This document shows, one piece after another, positions 7,942 to 20,045 of a stretch of DNA of 64,000 bases; the stretch's first letter is position 1; every line of letters starts with the position of its first letter. Both the position numbers and the translations under genes were made by a program. Below the pieces are notes generated by a model, which was not told where the DNA came from, did not search any database, and saw only the letters and a program-made list of their open reading frames with translations. This DNA comes from Demequina soli (lineage in GTDB: Bacteria; Actinomycetota; Actinomycetes; Actinomycetales; Demequinaceae), in assembly GCF_000971195.1 (NCBI RefSeq), contig NZ_BBLZ01000003.1:333642-397641 (forward strand), given 5' to 3'.

Positions 7942-8952
7942 ATGACCGCCACCGTCCCCACCTCCGCCACCACCACGATGCGGGCCGCCGTCCAGCGCAG
8001 CTACGCAGGACCCGAGGCGATGCACCTCGAGACCGTCGAGGCACCCACGCCCGGTCCCGGCGAGGTCCTCATCCAGGTCCGCGCCGCCGGGATCGACCGC
8101 GGCGTCTGGCACCTCGCCACCGGACGCCCGCTCGTCATGCGGGTCATCGGCTTCGGCCTGCGCCGGCCCCGTCGGCCCATCGCGGGCGGCGATGTCGCCG
8201 GAGTCGTCATCGGCATCGGCTCCGGTGTGACCCGCTTCGCGCTCGGCGACGAGGTGCTCGGCGCGGCGGCGGGCTCCTATGCGGAGCTCGCGGTCGCGCA
8301 GGAGTCCGCCCTCGCGGCGAAGCCCTCTTCGCTGAGCTTCGCGGAGGCCGCGGCCACGCCCGTCTCGGGCGTCACCGCGCTCAAGGCGGTCGAACGCGCG
8401 GGCATCGAGCCTGGCCAGCGGGTGCTGGTCCTCGGCGCCTCCGGCGGGGTCGGCTCGTTCGCCACGCAGCTCGCGGTCGCGGCCGGCGCTCAGGTCACCG
8501 GCGTCGCGAGCGCCGCCAAGGCGGCCATGGTGCGCGCGCTCGGTGCGACCGACGTGATCGACTACCGGGCCACGGATGTCACGTCCCTCGACCACGAGTT
8601 CGACGTGATCATCGATACCGGCGGCCTCACCCCGCTGCGCCGGCTCCGCCGCATCCTGTCCCCCGCCGGCACGCTCGTCATCGTCGGCGGCGAGGGCGGC
8701 GACGCGCTCATGGGCGGAACCATGCGCGCGCTCCGTGCCCCCCTGGCCGCGCTGTTCACCCGGCAGCGGCTCATGGGCCTCATGTCGATCACCACCGCGG
8801 AGCCGCTCGAGGCCCTCACCGCGCGCATCGTCGCCGGGGACGTGCGCCCCGCGCTCACCCGCACCTACCCGCTCGCGGAGGCACCCGCGGCCCTCGCCGA
8901 CCTCGCCGCCGGCCGGATCGCCGGCAAGGCCGCGATCGTCGTCGCCCCCTGA
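7942..8952 (+). CDS. Zinc-independent medium-chain NAD(P)H oxidoreductase (quinone oxidoreductase-like)
   Basis: 336-residue member of the medium-chain dehydrogenase superfamily. Seen: a GroES-like N-terminal domain with PTPGPGEVLIQVRAAGIDRG, then a Rossmann fold with LVLGASGGVGSFATQLA. The catalytic-zinc and structural-zinc cysteines of alcohol dehydrogenases are absent, so it is closer to zeta-crystallin/quinone reductases. ATG at 7942 follows AGGAG. Probably induced when the divergent TetR protein binds its ligand, which suggests detoxification of a reactive carbonyl or quinone (inference). Confidence 0.85.
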   Translation: MTATVPTSATTTMRAAVQRSYAGPEAMHLETVEAPTPGPGEVLIQVRAAGIDRGVWHLATGRPLVMRVIGFGLRRPRRPIAGGDVAGVVIGIGSGVTRFALGDEVLGAAAGSYAELAVAQESALAAKPSSLSFAEAAATPVSGVTALKAVERAGIEPGQRVLVLGASGGVGSFATQLAVAAGAQVTGVASAAKAAMVRALGATDVIDYRATDVTSLDHEFDVIIDTGGLTPLRRLRRILSPAGTLVIVGGEGGDALMGGTMRALRAPLAALFTRQRLMGLMSITTAEPLEALTARIVAGDVRPALTRTYPLAEAPAALADLAAGRIAGKAAIVVAP

Positions 8953-8978
8953 CACTCGCCCCACGCAAGGAGACCGCC

Positions 8979-9707
8979 ATGACCACCACCGCATCGTCCA
9001 CCCGCCTGGCCCGCTGGGCCGGCGCCGGCTACCTCGCGATCTTCGCGCTCGCGATCCCGACGAACTTCGTCGTGCTCGACCGGCTCGTCACGCCCGACGA
9101 TCCGGCCGCGACGCTCGCTGCCATCGCCACCCACGACGGCGCGATGCGGTTCGGCATCGCGGCGTTCCTCACCATCGCCGTCATCGACATCGCGATCGCG
9201 TGGGCGCTCCACGTGCTGCTGCGCCGCACCGGCGAGCAGCGCTCGCTCCTCGCGGCCTGGCTGCGCCTGGCCTACGGCGTGATCTTCGCCGGGGCCGTGA
9301 CGTTCCTCGCGGTCGCGCTGCGCGTCGCGACGGGCGACACCGGCCTCGGGGACGATGCGCGGGCCGCCGCCGTGAGCACGGCCCTGGCCGCGTTCGACGC
9401 GGCCTGGCTGATCGGGCTCGTGGCGTTCGGCCTCCACCTCGCCCTGGTGGGTCGGATCCTGGTCGGGGCGCGGCTCGCTCCGCGGGCGCTCGGCGTCGGG
9501 CTCGGGATCGCGGGGATCGCCTACGTGGCCGACACCTTCGCCCACGTCCTGGTGCCCGACTACGCCGCGATCGCGGGCGTGATGCTCGTCGTGGTCGCGG
9601 TGCCGTCGACGGTCGCGGAGATGTGGCTCACGGTGTGGCTGCTCGGCGGGGCGGAGCGCCGCGGCGCCCGGTCGCGCACCGTGCGGGCCGAGGCCGTCCC
9701 GGCCTGA
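8979..9707 (+). CDS. DUF4386 family membrane protein
   Basis: 242 residues with about six or seven hydrophobic segments and the opening RLARWAGAGYLAIFALAIP that marks DUF4386 proteins. No catalytic motif is visible and the function of the family is unknown. It lies 26 bp after the oxidoreductase with a good ribosome site (AAGGAG), so it is the second gene of the TetR-controlled unit. Two copies of the dispersed 10-mer lie in it, at codon 4 (ASS) and mid-gene (DDA). Confidence 0.8.
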   Translation: MTTTASSTRLARWAGAGYLAIFALAIPTNFVVLDRLVTPDDPAATLAAIATHDGAMRFGIAAFLTIAVIDIAIAWALHVLLRRTGEQRSLLAAWLRLAYGVIFAGAVTFLAVALRVATGDTGLGDDARAAAVSTALAAFDAAWLIGLVAFGLHLALVGRILVGARLAPRALGVGLGIAGIAYVADTFAHVLVPDYAAIAGVMLVVVAVPSTVAEMWLTVWLLGGAERRGARSRTVRAEAVPA

Positions 9708-9861
9708 CCGGGTCCGGCGCGCGCCGACGACCGCTCCCCTGACCGCTCCCCACACACGCGGGCCCCGCATCGTCCCTCGCGCTGCAACTCGCGCGATGAC
9801 ACGCGACCAGCGCGCCGCCAGGTGCAGATCTCGTGTGGGAAGAGGTCGAGGGCGGGGCTTC

Positions 9862-12353
<2,492 letters not shown>

Positions 12354-12384
12354 TCACATGCGTCACACCTGTCATTGCCAATCG

Positions 12385-13284
12385 TCAGAAGCCCAGGCGG
12401 CCCAGCTGCTTCGGGTCCCTTTGCCAGTCCTTCGCGACCTTCACGTGCAGGTCGAGGTACACCTTCCGGCCGAGCAGGTGCTCGATGCCGGCGCGCGCCG
12501 TCGCCCCGACCTCCTTCAGACGCGATCCGGCGCGACCGATGATGATGCCCTTCTGCGAGTCGCGCTCCACGAACACGTGCGCGCGGATCTCCAGGACGGG
12601 CCGGTGCGCGTCCTCGTCGTCGGGCTCCACCATCTCCTCGATCACCACGGCGATCGAGTGCGGCAGCTCGTCGCGCACGCCCTCGAGCGCGGCCTCGCGG
12701 ATGAGCTCGGCGATCCGGATGTCCTCCGGCTCGTCCGTGAGCTCGCCCTCGGGGTAGAGCGCCGGCCCAGCGGGCAGGTACTTGGCGAGCACGTCGACGA
12801 GCGTGCCCATCTGGATGTCCTTCACCGAGCTGACCGGGATGATCTCGGCCCACTCCCCCAGCGTCGACACGTCGAGCAGGTGCTCCGCGACGCGCTCGCG
12901 CGAGACCTTGTCGACCTTGGTGACGATCGCGACCACCGGCGCACGGGTCTCCGCGAGCTCGCGCGCGATCCAGCGGTCGCCGGGGCCCACCTTCTCGTCG
13001 GCGGGCAGGCAGAACCCGATGACGTCGACCTCGGACAGGGTCTCGCGCACCAGGTCGTTGAGGCGCTCCCCCAGCAGGGTCCGGGGACGATGCAGGCCGG
13101 GCGTGTCCACGATCACCAGCTGGGCGTCGTCCCGGTTGACGATGCCGCGGATCGCGCGCCGTGTGGTCTGCGGGCGCGACGACATGATCGCCACCTTGTC
13201 GCCTACCAGGGCGTTCATCAGCGTGGACTTGCCGGCGTTGGGGCGTCCCACGAACGCCGCGAAGCCGGAGCGGTGGTCGGTCAT
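12385..13284 (-). CDS. era: GTPase Era
   Basis: Essential GTPase that binds the 3' end of 16S rRNA and helps 30S assembly. Seen: G1 GRPNAGKST, the Era-type switch SSRPQTTRR, G3 DTPG, G4 TKVD, and a C-terminal KH domain ending about residue 295 (the GRAGSRLKEVGATARAGIE region). 299 residues. The ATG overlaps the stop of the CNNM gene. Its place after ybeY and the CNNM gene is the standard bacterial order. Confidence 0.97.
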   Translation of the reverse strand: MTDHRSGFAAFVGRPNAGKSTLMNALVGDKVAIMSSRPQTTRRAIRGIVNRDDAQLVIVDTPGLHRPRTLLGERLNDLVRETLSEVDVIGFCLPADEKVGPGDRWIARELAETRAPVVAIVTKVDKVSRERVAEHLLDVSTLGEWAEIIPVSSVKDIQMGTLVDVLAKYLPAGPALYPEGELTDEPEDIRIAELIREAALEGVRDELPHSIAVVIEEMVEPDDEDAHRPVLEIRAHVFVERDSQKGIIIGRAGSRLKEVGATARAGIEHLLGRKVYLDLHVKVAKDWQRDPKQLGRLGF

Positions 13285-14588
13285 TCGTCCTCTTCCTTCT
13301 TGCCGCGCCTGCGCGGCGATGTCTCGATCTCGTCCGTGGTCGGGGCGGCCTCCGCCGCGCGCGACGCGATCACGGACACCAGCCTGCGCCTGCGGCCCTC
13401 GGCGCGCTCGGCGAGCAGGTCGATCCCGTGCGCGGACGCGCGGGATCCGGGGATGGGCACCTTGCCCAGGGCCTTCGCGAGGAGGCCCGCGACGGTCTCG
13501 ACGTCCTCGTCGTCGATCTCGACCTCGAACAGCTCCGCGAGCTCGTCGAGCCCGCAGCGCGCGGGGATGCGGAAGCGGCCGGCGCCCAGGTCCTCGACCT
13601 CGGGCACGCTGCGGTCATGCTCGTCGACCATCTCGCCGACGATCTCCTCGAGCGCGTCCTCGATGGTGACGAGGCCCGCGACGCCGCCGAACTCGTCGAC
13701 CACGATCGCGAGGTGGAACACTTCATCCTGCATGCGGCGCAGCAGGTCGTCCGCGGGCACGGACTCGGGCACGAACACCGGCTCGCGCATGAGCGCGTCG
13801 ATCGGCTCCTCGAGCCGGCCGGGGTGGTCCCACGTGGCCTGCACCACGTCCTTGAGGTAGAGCACGCCGACCGTGTCGTCAACCCCGTCGCCGATGACCG
13901 GCACGCGGGAGAAGCCCGACCGCATGAACAGCAGCATCGCCTTGCGTGCCGCCGTGCCGGCCTCGATGGTGATCATGTCGGTGCGCGGCACCATCACCTC
14001 GCGCGTGAGCGTCTCGCCCAGGCCGACGACCGAGCGCAGCAGCTCGGCGTCCTCCTCCTCGAGCGCGGTCCCGGCCTGCTCGACCAGGTCCTCCGGCTCG
14101 GAGAGCTCACGGATGCGCAGCGCGGGCACCACCGCGCGGATGGGCGTGGTGACGCGGATGAGGCTCCAGGCGAGCGGCGCGAGCGCACGGATCGCGGGCT
14201 CCGGGGCGCGGCGGGCGGCCGCGCGCGGCCACGCGCGCACCACCACGAGCGACAGGAAGGCCGCCACGACCCACGCGAGCAGCAGCGTCCACGCGGTGTC
14301 CCACCCGAGCGCGTCGCCCAGGCCGAGCGCGAGCGCCGTCCACGCGACCACCGCGACGGCCTCGAGCACGGCGTACGCCACCGAGGCGGCGTTGTCGGCG
14401 TGATCGGGCAGCGACGCGAGCCGCGCGGCACGCGTGGGGCGGCCGTCGGGGCGGAGCTGGGTGGCCATGCGGCGCTCGTCCGCGTACGGCACCTGCTCGA
14501 AGGCGGCGACGATCGCGTGCAGCGCGGCGGCGCCCGCGAGCCCCGCCACCGCCACGACGACGAGCAGCGTGATCGCGGTCGACGTCAT
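13281..14588 (-). CDS. CNNM/CorC family (hemolysin-like) membrane protein with CBS domains
   Basis: 435 residues. Three or four hydrophobic segments occupy the first 180 residues (CNNM domain). Two CBS domains follow (about 200-320; motif [10 protein letters not shown], then [17 protein letters not shown]) and a C-terminal CorC_HlyC domain (about 340-420). The family is tied to Mg2+ or Co2+ export and homeostasis. Its old name 'hemolysin' is misleading. The start MTSTAIT at 14588 is in an ATGA overlap with ybeY. The longer frame reaching 14879 is only an extension through ybeY. Confidence 0.9.
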   Translation of the reverse strand: MTSTAITLLVVVAVAGLAGAAALHAIVAAFEQVPYADERRMATQLRPDGRPTRAARLASLPDHADNAASVAYAVLEAVAVVAWTALALGLGDALGWDTAWTLLLAWVVAAFLSLVVVRAWPRAAARRAPEPAIRALAPLAWSLIRVTTPIRAVVPALRIRELSEPEDLVEQAGTALEEEDAELLRSVVGLGETLTREVMVPRTDMITIEAGTAARKAMLLFMRSGFSRVPVIGDGVDDTVGVLYLKDVVQATWDHPGRLEEPIDALMREPVFVPESVPADDLLRRMQDEVFHLAIVVDEFGGVAGLVTIEDALEEIVGEMVDEHDRSVPEVEDLGAGRFRIPARCGLDELAELFEVEIDDEDVETVAGLLAKALGKVPIPGSRASAHGIDLLAERAEGRRRRLVSVIASRAAEAAPTTDEIETSPRRRGKKEEDE

Positions 14589-15034
14589 CGGTTCGCGAGG
14601 AACGTGAGCAGGAGCGTGCGCTGCAGCGCGAACATCTCCTTCTCCTCCTCCGGCTCCACGTGGTCGTAGCCCAGGAGGTGGAGGATGCCGTGCGTGGTGA
14701 GCAGGAGCATCTCCTCCTCGGCGCTGTGGCCGGCGGTCGCGGCCTGACGCTTGGCGACGGACGGGCACACGACGATGTCGCCGAGCAGCCCCGCGGGCGT
14801 CGGGTCGTCGGGCGTGCCCGGCCGCAGCTCGTCCATGGGGAAGCTCAGCACGTCGGTGGGGCCGGGCTCGTCCATCCACTGCAGGTGGAGCTGCTCCATC
14901 GCGGTCTCGTCGACGAAGAGGATCGCGAGCTCCGCGCCGTCGGCGACGTGCATCTGGCCGAGCACGTAGCGGGCGAGCTCCGCGAACTCGACCTCGTCGA
15001 TGGTCGCGTCGGTCTCGTTGTTGACCTCGATCAT
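14585..15034 (-). CDS. ybeY: Endoribonuclease / rRNA maturation factor YbeY
   Basis: Metal-dependent RNase acting in 16S rRNA 3' maturation and ribosome quality control. The signature [11 protein letters not shown] (about residues 115-125) supplies the three zinc-binding His. The conserved [11 protein letters not shown] block precedes it. 149 residues, normal. It lies between phoH and the CNNM gene, with stop-start overlaps on both sides. Confidence 0.96.
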   Translation of the reverse strand: MIEVNNETDATIDEVEFAELARYVLGQMHVADGAELAILFVDETAMEQLHLQWMDEPGPTDVLSFPMDELRPGTPDDPTPAGLLGDIVVCPSVAKRQAATAGHSAEEEMLLLTTHGILHLLGYDHVEPEEEKEMFALQRTLLLTFLANR

Positions 15035-16083
15035 CGCTGCTCCTCCTTGTCGAACCGGCGCTTCTGGCCGGTCGGGCGCTTCGTGCGCGCCTGGTCCTTC
15101 TCGTCGTTCCTGGCGTAGGCGGTGATGATGTCGCTCACCAGGCGGTGGCGCACCACGTCCTCGGCGCCGAGGTGGCAGAACGCGATGTCCTCGACCCCGG
15201 TGAGGATCTCGGAGGCGGCGCGCAGACCCGACTTGGTCCCGCCGGGCAGGTCCACCTGGGTCACGTCGCCCGTGACCACCATGGTGGTGCCGAATCCCAG
15301 GCGCGTGAGGAACATCTTCATCTGCTCGCGCGTGGTGTTCTGCGCCTCGTCGAGGATCACGAACGCGTCGTTGAGCGTGCGCCCGCGCATGTACGCGAGC
15401 GGCGCGACCTCGATGGTCCCGGCCTCCATGAGGCGCGGGATCGACTCGGGGTCCACCATGTCGTGCAGCGCGTCGTACAGGGGGCGCAGGTACGGGTCGA
15501 TCTTCTCGCTCAGCGAGCCGGGCAGGAAGCCCAGCCGCTCCCCCGCCTCCACGGCGGGCCGCGTGAGGACGATGCGGTTGACCCGCTTGGACTGCAGCGC
15601 CGCGACCGCCTGCGCCATGGCGAGGTACGTCTTGCCGGTGCCCGCGGGCCCGATGCCGAACGTGATGGTGTGCGAGTCCATCGCGTGCACGTACGCAGCC
15701 TGGCCCTGCGTCTTGGGACGGATGGTGCGGCCGCGGGTGGACAGGATCGAGCGGCTGAGCACGCCCGCGGGGCGCTCCGCGACCGCGGTGGCCGGCGTGC
15801 CGGGGGACGATGCGCCGGTCGCCCGGAGCATCCGCACGGACTCGCGCGCGACCTCCGGGGTCAGGGGCACCCCCGCGCCGAGCACGTCACGCAGCTCCTC
15901 GACGGCCGACGTGGCGGCGTCGACGTCGTCCTGGTCGCCGCTCAGGGTGATGCGGTTGCCGCGCACCAGGATGTCGACCGCGGGGAACGCCCGCTCGACC
16001 TCGCGGAGCACGCCGTCGCCGGAGCCGAGCAGGTCCGGCATCCTCGCCGCGTCCTCGACCACGACCACCCGGGTCACGCTCAC
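15031..16083 (-). CDS. phoH: PhoH family ATPase
   Basis: Cytoplasmic P-loop ATPase usually encoded next to ybeY, probably in RNA metabolism. An N-terminal KH-like region (about residues 20-90) precedes a linker of about 50 residues and the ATPase core. Seen: Walker [32 protein letters not shown] and Walker B VILDEAQN. The GTG at 16083 overlaps the HIT stop (GTGA) and gives 350 residues. One 10-mer copy falls in the linker (ASS) and another in the conserved NRIVLTRP stretch. Confidence 0.94.
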   Translation of the reverse strand: MSVTRVVVVEDAARMPDLLGSGDGVLREVERAFPAVDILVRGNRITLSGDQDDVDAATSAVEELRDVLGAGVPLTPEVARESVRMLRATGASSPGTPATAVAERPAGVLSRSILSTRGRTIRPKTQGQAAYVHAMDSHTITFGIGPAGTGKTYLAMAQAVAALQSKRVNRIVLTRPAVEAGERLGFLPGSLSEKIDPYLRPLYDALHDMVDPESIPRLMEAGTIEVAPLAYMRGRTLNDAFVILDEAQNTTREQMKMFLTRLGFGTTMVVTGDVTQVDLPGGTKSGLRAASEILTGVEDIAFCHLGAEDVVRHRLVSDIITAYARNDEKDQARTKRPTGQKRRFDKEEQR

Positions 16084-16421
16084 GCGTCCCACCCCAGCGC
16101 GCCGCCGTTCATGACGTGTCCGTGGACGTGGAACACGGTCTGGCCGGCGGCCGCGCCCGTGTTGAAGATGAGGCGGTACTCGCCGTCGCACTCGGCGTCG
16201 GCGACCTGCTGCGCGACGACCGCCATCTCGGCGAGGACCTCGGGAATCTCGCGGGCGGCGGCGGCCACGTTCGGCACGTGGGTCTTGGAGGCGACGAGCA
16301 CGTGCACGGGGGCCTTCGGGGCGATGTCGCGGAACGCGATGACATTCTCGGTCTCGACGACCTTCGTCGCCGGGATCTCTCCGGCGACGATCTTGCAGAA
16401 GATGCAGTCCGTGGTGCTCAT
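16080..16421 (-). CDS. HIT family protein (HinT-like nucleotide hydrolase)
   Basis: Histidine-triad protein of 113 residues. The triad motif is HVHGHV near the C-terminus, and the N-terminal CIFCKIVAGEIPA is typical of HinT, which hydrolyses adenosine phosphoramidates. It lies between rsmE and phoH, its usual actinobacterial position. ATG at 16421 has a TACGCT -10 box six bases upstream, so phoH-ybeY-CNNM-era probably start from a leaderless promoter here. Confidence 0.94.
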   Translation of the reverse strand: MSTTDCIFCKIVAGEIPATKVVETENVIAFRDIAPKAPVHVLVASKTHVPNVAAAAREIPEVLAEMAVVAQQVADAECDGEYRLIFNTGAAAGQTVFHVHGHVMNGGALGWDA

Positions 16422-16427
16422 GGACCT

Positions 16428-16433
16428 AGCGTA
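16428..16433 (-). promoter_or_regulatory. Leaderless -10 box of the HIT-phoH unit
   Basis: TACGCT on the minus strand, six bases before the ATG at 16421. Confidence 0.5.
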
Positions 16434-16471
16434 ATGACCTGGGCGGACACCCGGGCGCCCCGGGCAGGCGC

Positions 16472-17227
16472 TCAGGAGCGCGACCAGTGGCCGCGCAGCG
16501 CGCCCAGGGCCGCGAGCGCGGCCGGACCCGCGGAGGACGCCCGCAGCACGTGCGGGCCGAGCACGACCGTCTCCGCGCCCGCGGCCGTGAGGACCTCGAC
16601 CTCGGCGTCGGCGATGCCGCCCTCCGGGCCGACCAGCAGCCACACGGGCGCGTCCGCGTCCTCCCAGGTCAGCGACGCGATGGGGGTCGCGGCGGCCTCG
16701 TGGAGGATGAGCACGCGCGTGCCCGAGGCGACCGCCTCGCCCACCCTCGCCGCGAGCTGGCGGGTGGTGAGCGCATCGTCCACCGTGGGCACGAGCGCGC
16801 GGCGGCTCTGCTTGGCGGCTGCGAGCGCGAGCGACGCCCACTTGTCCCGGCCCTTGGCGGCCTTGGGGCCGCGCCACTGCACGATCGCGCGGTCCGAGGA
16901 CCACGGGACGATGCGCGTGACGCCGAGCTCGACGGCCGCCTCGACGGCCTGCTCGTCGCGGCCGCCCTTGGCGAGCGCCTGCACGAGCGTGATCTCGGGG
17001 TCGGCGTCGCGGCTCACGGCCTCGACACGGACCTCCATCCACCGGTCGCCGGTCGCGACCAGCACCCCGGCGGCACGGGTGCCGGCGCCGTCGACCACGT
17101 CGACGCGCTCCCCCACCTGGCGGCGCTGGACGGTGACGGCGTGGCGCGCCTCGTCGCCCTCGACGCGCAGGACGTCGCCCGCGACGGCCGAGGCCGCCGC
17201 GGGATCGACGAAGACCGGCGCGGTCAT
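16472..17227 (-). CDS. rsmE: 16S rRNA (uracil-1498-N3)-methyltransferase
   Basis: SPOUT-class methyltransferase modifying U1498 of 16S rRNA. The N-terminal PUA-like part has GDEARHAVTVQRRQVGE. The C-terminal SAM-binding knot has the family signature LLVGPEGGIADAEVEVL and ends VLGPHVLRASSAGPAAL. 251 residues. It starts 3 bp after dnaJ, so it is in the heat-shock transcript. Two 10-mer copies lie in it. Confidence 0.94.
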   Translation of the reverse strand: MTAPVFVDPAAASAVAGDVLRVEGDEARHAVTVQRRQVGERVDVVDGAGTRAAGVLVATGDRWMEVRVEAVSRDADPEITLVQALAKGGRDEQAVEAAVELGVTRIVPWSSDRAIVQWRGPKAAKGRDKWASLALAAAKQSRRALVPTVDDALTTRQLAARVGEAVASGTRVLILHEAAATPIASLTWEDADAPVWLLVGPEGGIADAEVEVLTAAGAETVVLGPHVLRASSAGPAALAALGALRGHWSRS

Positions 17228-17230
17228 CCC

Positions 17231-18364
17231 CTAGTGGCCCTTGAAGGCGTCCCGCAGGCGCGAGAACACGCCCCCGCCGATGGGAGCGAGACGCGCCTCG
17301 GGTGCCTCCTCGCCGCGGAGCGCCGCGAGCCGCCGCAGCAGCTCCGACTGCTCGTCGGTGAGGTCCGTCGGGGTGACCACGTCGAGGTGGACGAAGAGGT
17401 CGCCGCGGCCGGCGCGCTGAAGCTTGCCCACGCCCAGGCCCTTGAGCTTGACGGTCGAGCCGGCGTGCGTGCCGGGCCGGACGTCCACCTCCTGGGGGCC
17501 GTCGAACGTGTCCACGGACAGCACGGTGCCGAGCGCGGCCGCGGTCATGGGCACCTCGAGGTTGCAGTGCAGGTCGTCGCCGCGGCGCTCGAACACCGCG
17601 TGCTGACGCTCGCGGATCTCGATGTAGAGGTCGCCCTTGGGGCCGCCCGCGACTCCCGCGTCGCCCTGCGCGGTCATGCGGATGCGGGTGCCGGTCTCGA
17701 CACCCGCCGGGATGTCGACGCTCACGGTGTGGCGCGCGTGCGTGCGGCCCTGGCCCGAGCAGTCGGTGCAGGGGGTGTCGATGGTGGTGCCGTAGCCGCC
17801 GCATGCGGGGCACGGCGCGGTGGTCATGACGTTGCCGAGCAGCGAGCGCGCGACCCGCTGGACCGAGCCCTGGCCGTTGCACTGGCGGCAGCGGTTGGGC
17901 TGGGTGCCGGGGGCGCAGCACGAGCCGTGGCACGTGCCGCACACGTCGGCGAGGTCCACCTGGATCTCGCGGGTGACCCCGAAGACGGCCTCCTCGAGCG
18001 TGACCTCGGTGTGGACGAGCGTGTCGCCGCCGCGCTGCACGCGCGACGCGGGGCCGCGCTGCTGCTGGCCGAACGGGCCGGCGCCGCCGCCGAAGAACGT
18101 CTCGAAGATGTCCTCGAAGCCGAAGCCCTGCGCGCCGCCGGCGCCGCCCGAGGCGGACCGGGGGTCGACGCCGCGGTCGTACTGGGCCCGCTTCTCGGCG
18201 TTGCCGAGCACGTCGTACGCGGCGGAGACCTCCTTGAAGCGCTCCTCCCCGTCGGGGCCGGCGACGTCGGGGTGCAGCTCGCGCGCGAGCTTGCGGTACG
18301 CCTTCTTGATCTCCGCCTCGGACGCGTCCCGCGAGACGCCCAGCGCGGCGTAGTAGTCCTTCAC
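17231..18364 (-). CDS. dnaJ: Chaperone DnaJ
   Basis: Hsp40 co-chaperone that stimulates DnaK. Domains: J domain (1-70, with HPD), Gly-rich linker (DPRSASGGAGG...), a zinc-finger domain with four CxxCxG repeats (CGTCHGSC, CRQCNGQG, CPACGGYG, CTDCSGQG; about 145-210) and C-terminal substrate-binding domains. 377 residues. GTG start directly after the hrcA stop. The hrcA-dnaJ pairing without dnaK matches the second DnaJ of actinobacteria. Confidence 0.97.
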   Translation of the reverse strand: MKDYYAALGVSRDASEAEIKKAYRKLARELHPDVAGPDGEERFKEVSAAYDVLGNAEKRAQYDRGVDPRSASGGAGGAQGFGFEDIFETFFGGGAGPFGQQQRGPASRVQRGGDTLVHTEVTLEEAVFGVTREIQVDLADVCGTCHGSCCAPGTQPNRCRQCNGQGSVQRVARSLLGNVMTTAPCPACGGYGTTIDTPCTDCSGQGRTHARHTVSVDIPAGVETGTRIRMTAQGDAGVAGGPKGDLYIEIRERQHAVFERRGDDLHCNLEVPMTAAALGTVLSVDTFDGPQEVDVRPGTHAGSTVKLKGLGVGKLQRAGRGDLFVHLDVVTPTDLTDEQSELLRRLAALRGEEAPEARLAPIGGGVFSRLRDAFKGH

Positions 18365-19372
18365 CTAGAGCTCCACCACTTTCGACAGATAGCGGGCGAC
18401 GGCGCGTACGGCTGCCATCGTCCCTGGATAGTCCATGCGTGTCGGTCCGAGAGCGCCCACGAGCGCGGCGGCGTCGCGGCCGTAGGCCGCGGCGACGATC
18501 GAGGTGCGCGACAGCGCCTCGTGGTGCGTCTCCGCGCCGATGCGAACCGAGACATCGTCCCCCTCGGCCGCCATCTCGTGCAACAGCCGGAGCAGCACCA
18601 CCTGCTCCTCGAGCGCGTCGAGCACCGGTGCGATGGTGCCGGCCTCGAGGCCGGAACCCTGGCGTGCCAGGTTGGACGCGCCCGCGAACACCACGCGCTC
18701 CACCGTGCCGCCGCGCGCCGCCTGCACCACGAGGTCCGCGACCGCCCCGGCCCACGGGACCTGGTCGGGCGCGGCCGCCCACATGGTGAGCGCCGCCTCG
18801 AGGTGCGCGCCCGACAGGCCCAGCGCGGTGGCGTTGACCTCCCGCACGGCCCGCTCGAACGCCTCGTCGGACGTCGCCTCGCCGAGCGCGATGGTGCGCT
18901 GGTCGACGCGCGCGTCCGCGGACACCACGACCACGAGCGCGTGCTCCGCGCCCATGCGCACCAGCTCGATGCGGCGGATCGCGGACTCGCGCAGCGACGG
19001 GTACTGCACCACCGCGACCTGGCGCGTGAGCTGGCTGAGCAGCCGCACCGACCTCTCGACGACGTCGTTGAGGTCGACGGCGTCGGACAGGAACGTGCCG
19101 ATGGCGCGCTTGTGCGCCTCGGGCAGTGCCGTCGCGGCCAGCTGGTCCACGAACGAGCGGTAGCCCAGGTCCGTGGGGATGCGGCCCGCCGAGGTGTGGG
19201 GCTGCGCGATGAGCCCCTCCTCCTCGAGGATCGCCATGTCGTTGCGGATCGTGGCGGACGAGACTCCCAGGGAGCGTGCGTCCGCGAGGGCCTTGGACCC
19301 CACGGGCTCGTGGGTGGCGACGTACCCCTCCACGATCGCGCGGAGCACGGCGCGGCGACGTTCCTCGCTCAC
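18365..19372 (-). CDS. hrcA: Heat-inducible transcription repressor HrcA
   Basis: Represses heat-shock genes by binding CIRCE. The N-terminal winged helix covers about residues 1-75 (RRRAVLRAIVEGYVATHEPVG, then GVSSATIRNDMAILEEEG). A central and C-terminal dimerisation region follows. I chose GTG at 19372 (335 residues) because AGGAGGG lies five bases upstream. The alternative start at 19387 would fall inside the operator. A CIRCE element overlaps the upstream region, so it is autoregulated. Confidence 0.96.
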   Translation of the reverse strand: MSEERRRAVLRAIVEGYVATHEPVGSKALADARSLGVSSATIRNDMAILEEEGLIAQPHTSAGRIPTDLGYRSFVDQLAATALPEAHKRAIGTFLSDAVDLNDVVERSVRLLSQLTRQVAVVQYPSLRESAIRRIELVRMGAEHALVVVVSADARVDQRTIALGEATSDEAFERAVREVNATALGLSGAHLEAALTMWAAAPDQVPWAGAVADLVVQAARGGTVERVVFAGASNLARQGSGLEAGTIAPVLDALEEQVVLLRLLHEMAAEGDDVSVRIGAETHHEALSRTSIVAAAYGRDAAALVGALGPTRMDYPGTMAAVRAVARYLSKVVEL

Positions 19373-19380
19373 TGACCCTC

Positions 19381-19407
19381 CTGGCACTCGGACTCGACGA
19401 GTGCTAA
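19381..19407 (-). promoter_or_regulatory. CIRCE operator
   Basis: Minus strand TTAGCACTC - 9 bp - GAGTGCCAG against the consensus TTAGCACTC-N9-GAGTGCTAA (two mismatches at the outer right end). It lies just before the hrcA ribosome site, where HrcA would block the hrcA-dnaJ-rsmE transcript. Confidence 0.9.
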
Positions 19408-19570
19408 TCCTATCGCGGGGCCCGGACGGCCCCTCCGGGCGCCCTTCCCCGGCGCGCTGCGCATCGTCCCCGGAACCCCGACATCCCGGATCTACCGGGG
19501 CGTTCTGGCTACGCTGGAGGAGACGGCGCCGTCAGGCGCGCCCGTCGCGGACCGCATCCGAGGAGAACCC

Positions 19571-19963
19571 ATGACCGACTACCCGCCGCCCCCGCCGCAG
19601 TCCCCTCCGCCGCCCCAGCAGCCGTACGCGTCGCAGCCGATGGCCGAGAGCGACGAGCGCCTGTGGGCCCTCTTCTCCCACCTGGGCATCATCTTCTTCA
19701 GCTTCCTGCCGCCGCTGATCATCTGGCTGATCTTCCGCGAGCGCAGCGCATTCGTGGACGACCAGGGCAAGGAGGCGCTCAACTTCTCGATCCTCGTCAC
19801 GATCGCGCAGATCGTCGGCCTGGTCACCACGCCGATCCTCATCGGCTTCGTGATCCTGCCGGTCGTCGGGATCGCGACGCTCGTGTTCTGCATCCTCGCG
19901 GGGATCGCCGCGTACCGGGGCGACCGGTACCGCTACCCGTTCAACTGGCGCATCGTGAAGTAG
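19571..19963 (+). CDS. DUF4870 family membrane protein (first of a pair)
   Basis: 130 residues. A Pro/Gln-rich cytoplasmic head (YPPPPPQSPPPPQQP) is followed by ESDERLWALFSHLGIIF and about three hydrophobic segments, the DUF4870 arrangement. Function unknown. ATG follows GAGGAGAACCC. A possible TACGCT -10 is at 19510-19515. A paralogue lies 82 bp downstream beyond a strong terminator. The 163-bp upstream gap shared with hrcA holds one 10-mer copy (19460). Confidence 0.85.
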   Translation: MTDYPPPPPQSPPPPQQPYASQPMAESDERLWALFSHLGIIFFSFLPPLIIWLIFRERSAFVDDQGKEALNFSILVTIAQIVGLVTTPILIGFVILPVVGIATLVFCILAGIAAYRGDRYRYPFNWRIVK

Positions 19964-19986
19964 GGGACGTACCCCGAGCAGGATCA

Positions 19987-20021
19987 GGGCCCCGCTCCGC
20001 CTCGTGGTGGATGCGGGGCCC
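19987..20021 (+). terminator. Hairpin between the two DUF4870 genes
   Basis: GGGCCCCGCTCCGCC (19987-20001), loop TCGT, then GGTGGA-T-GCGGGGCCC (20006-20021): about 15 pairs with one G-T pair and one bulged T. Followed by GCCGCTTCTT. A likely intrinsic terminator or attenuator for the first gene. Confidence 0.7.
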
Positions 20022-20045
20022 GCCGCTTCTTGGGAGGGTGGAGCC

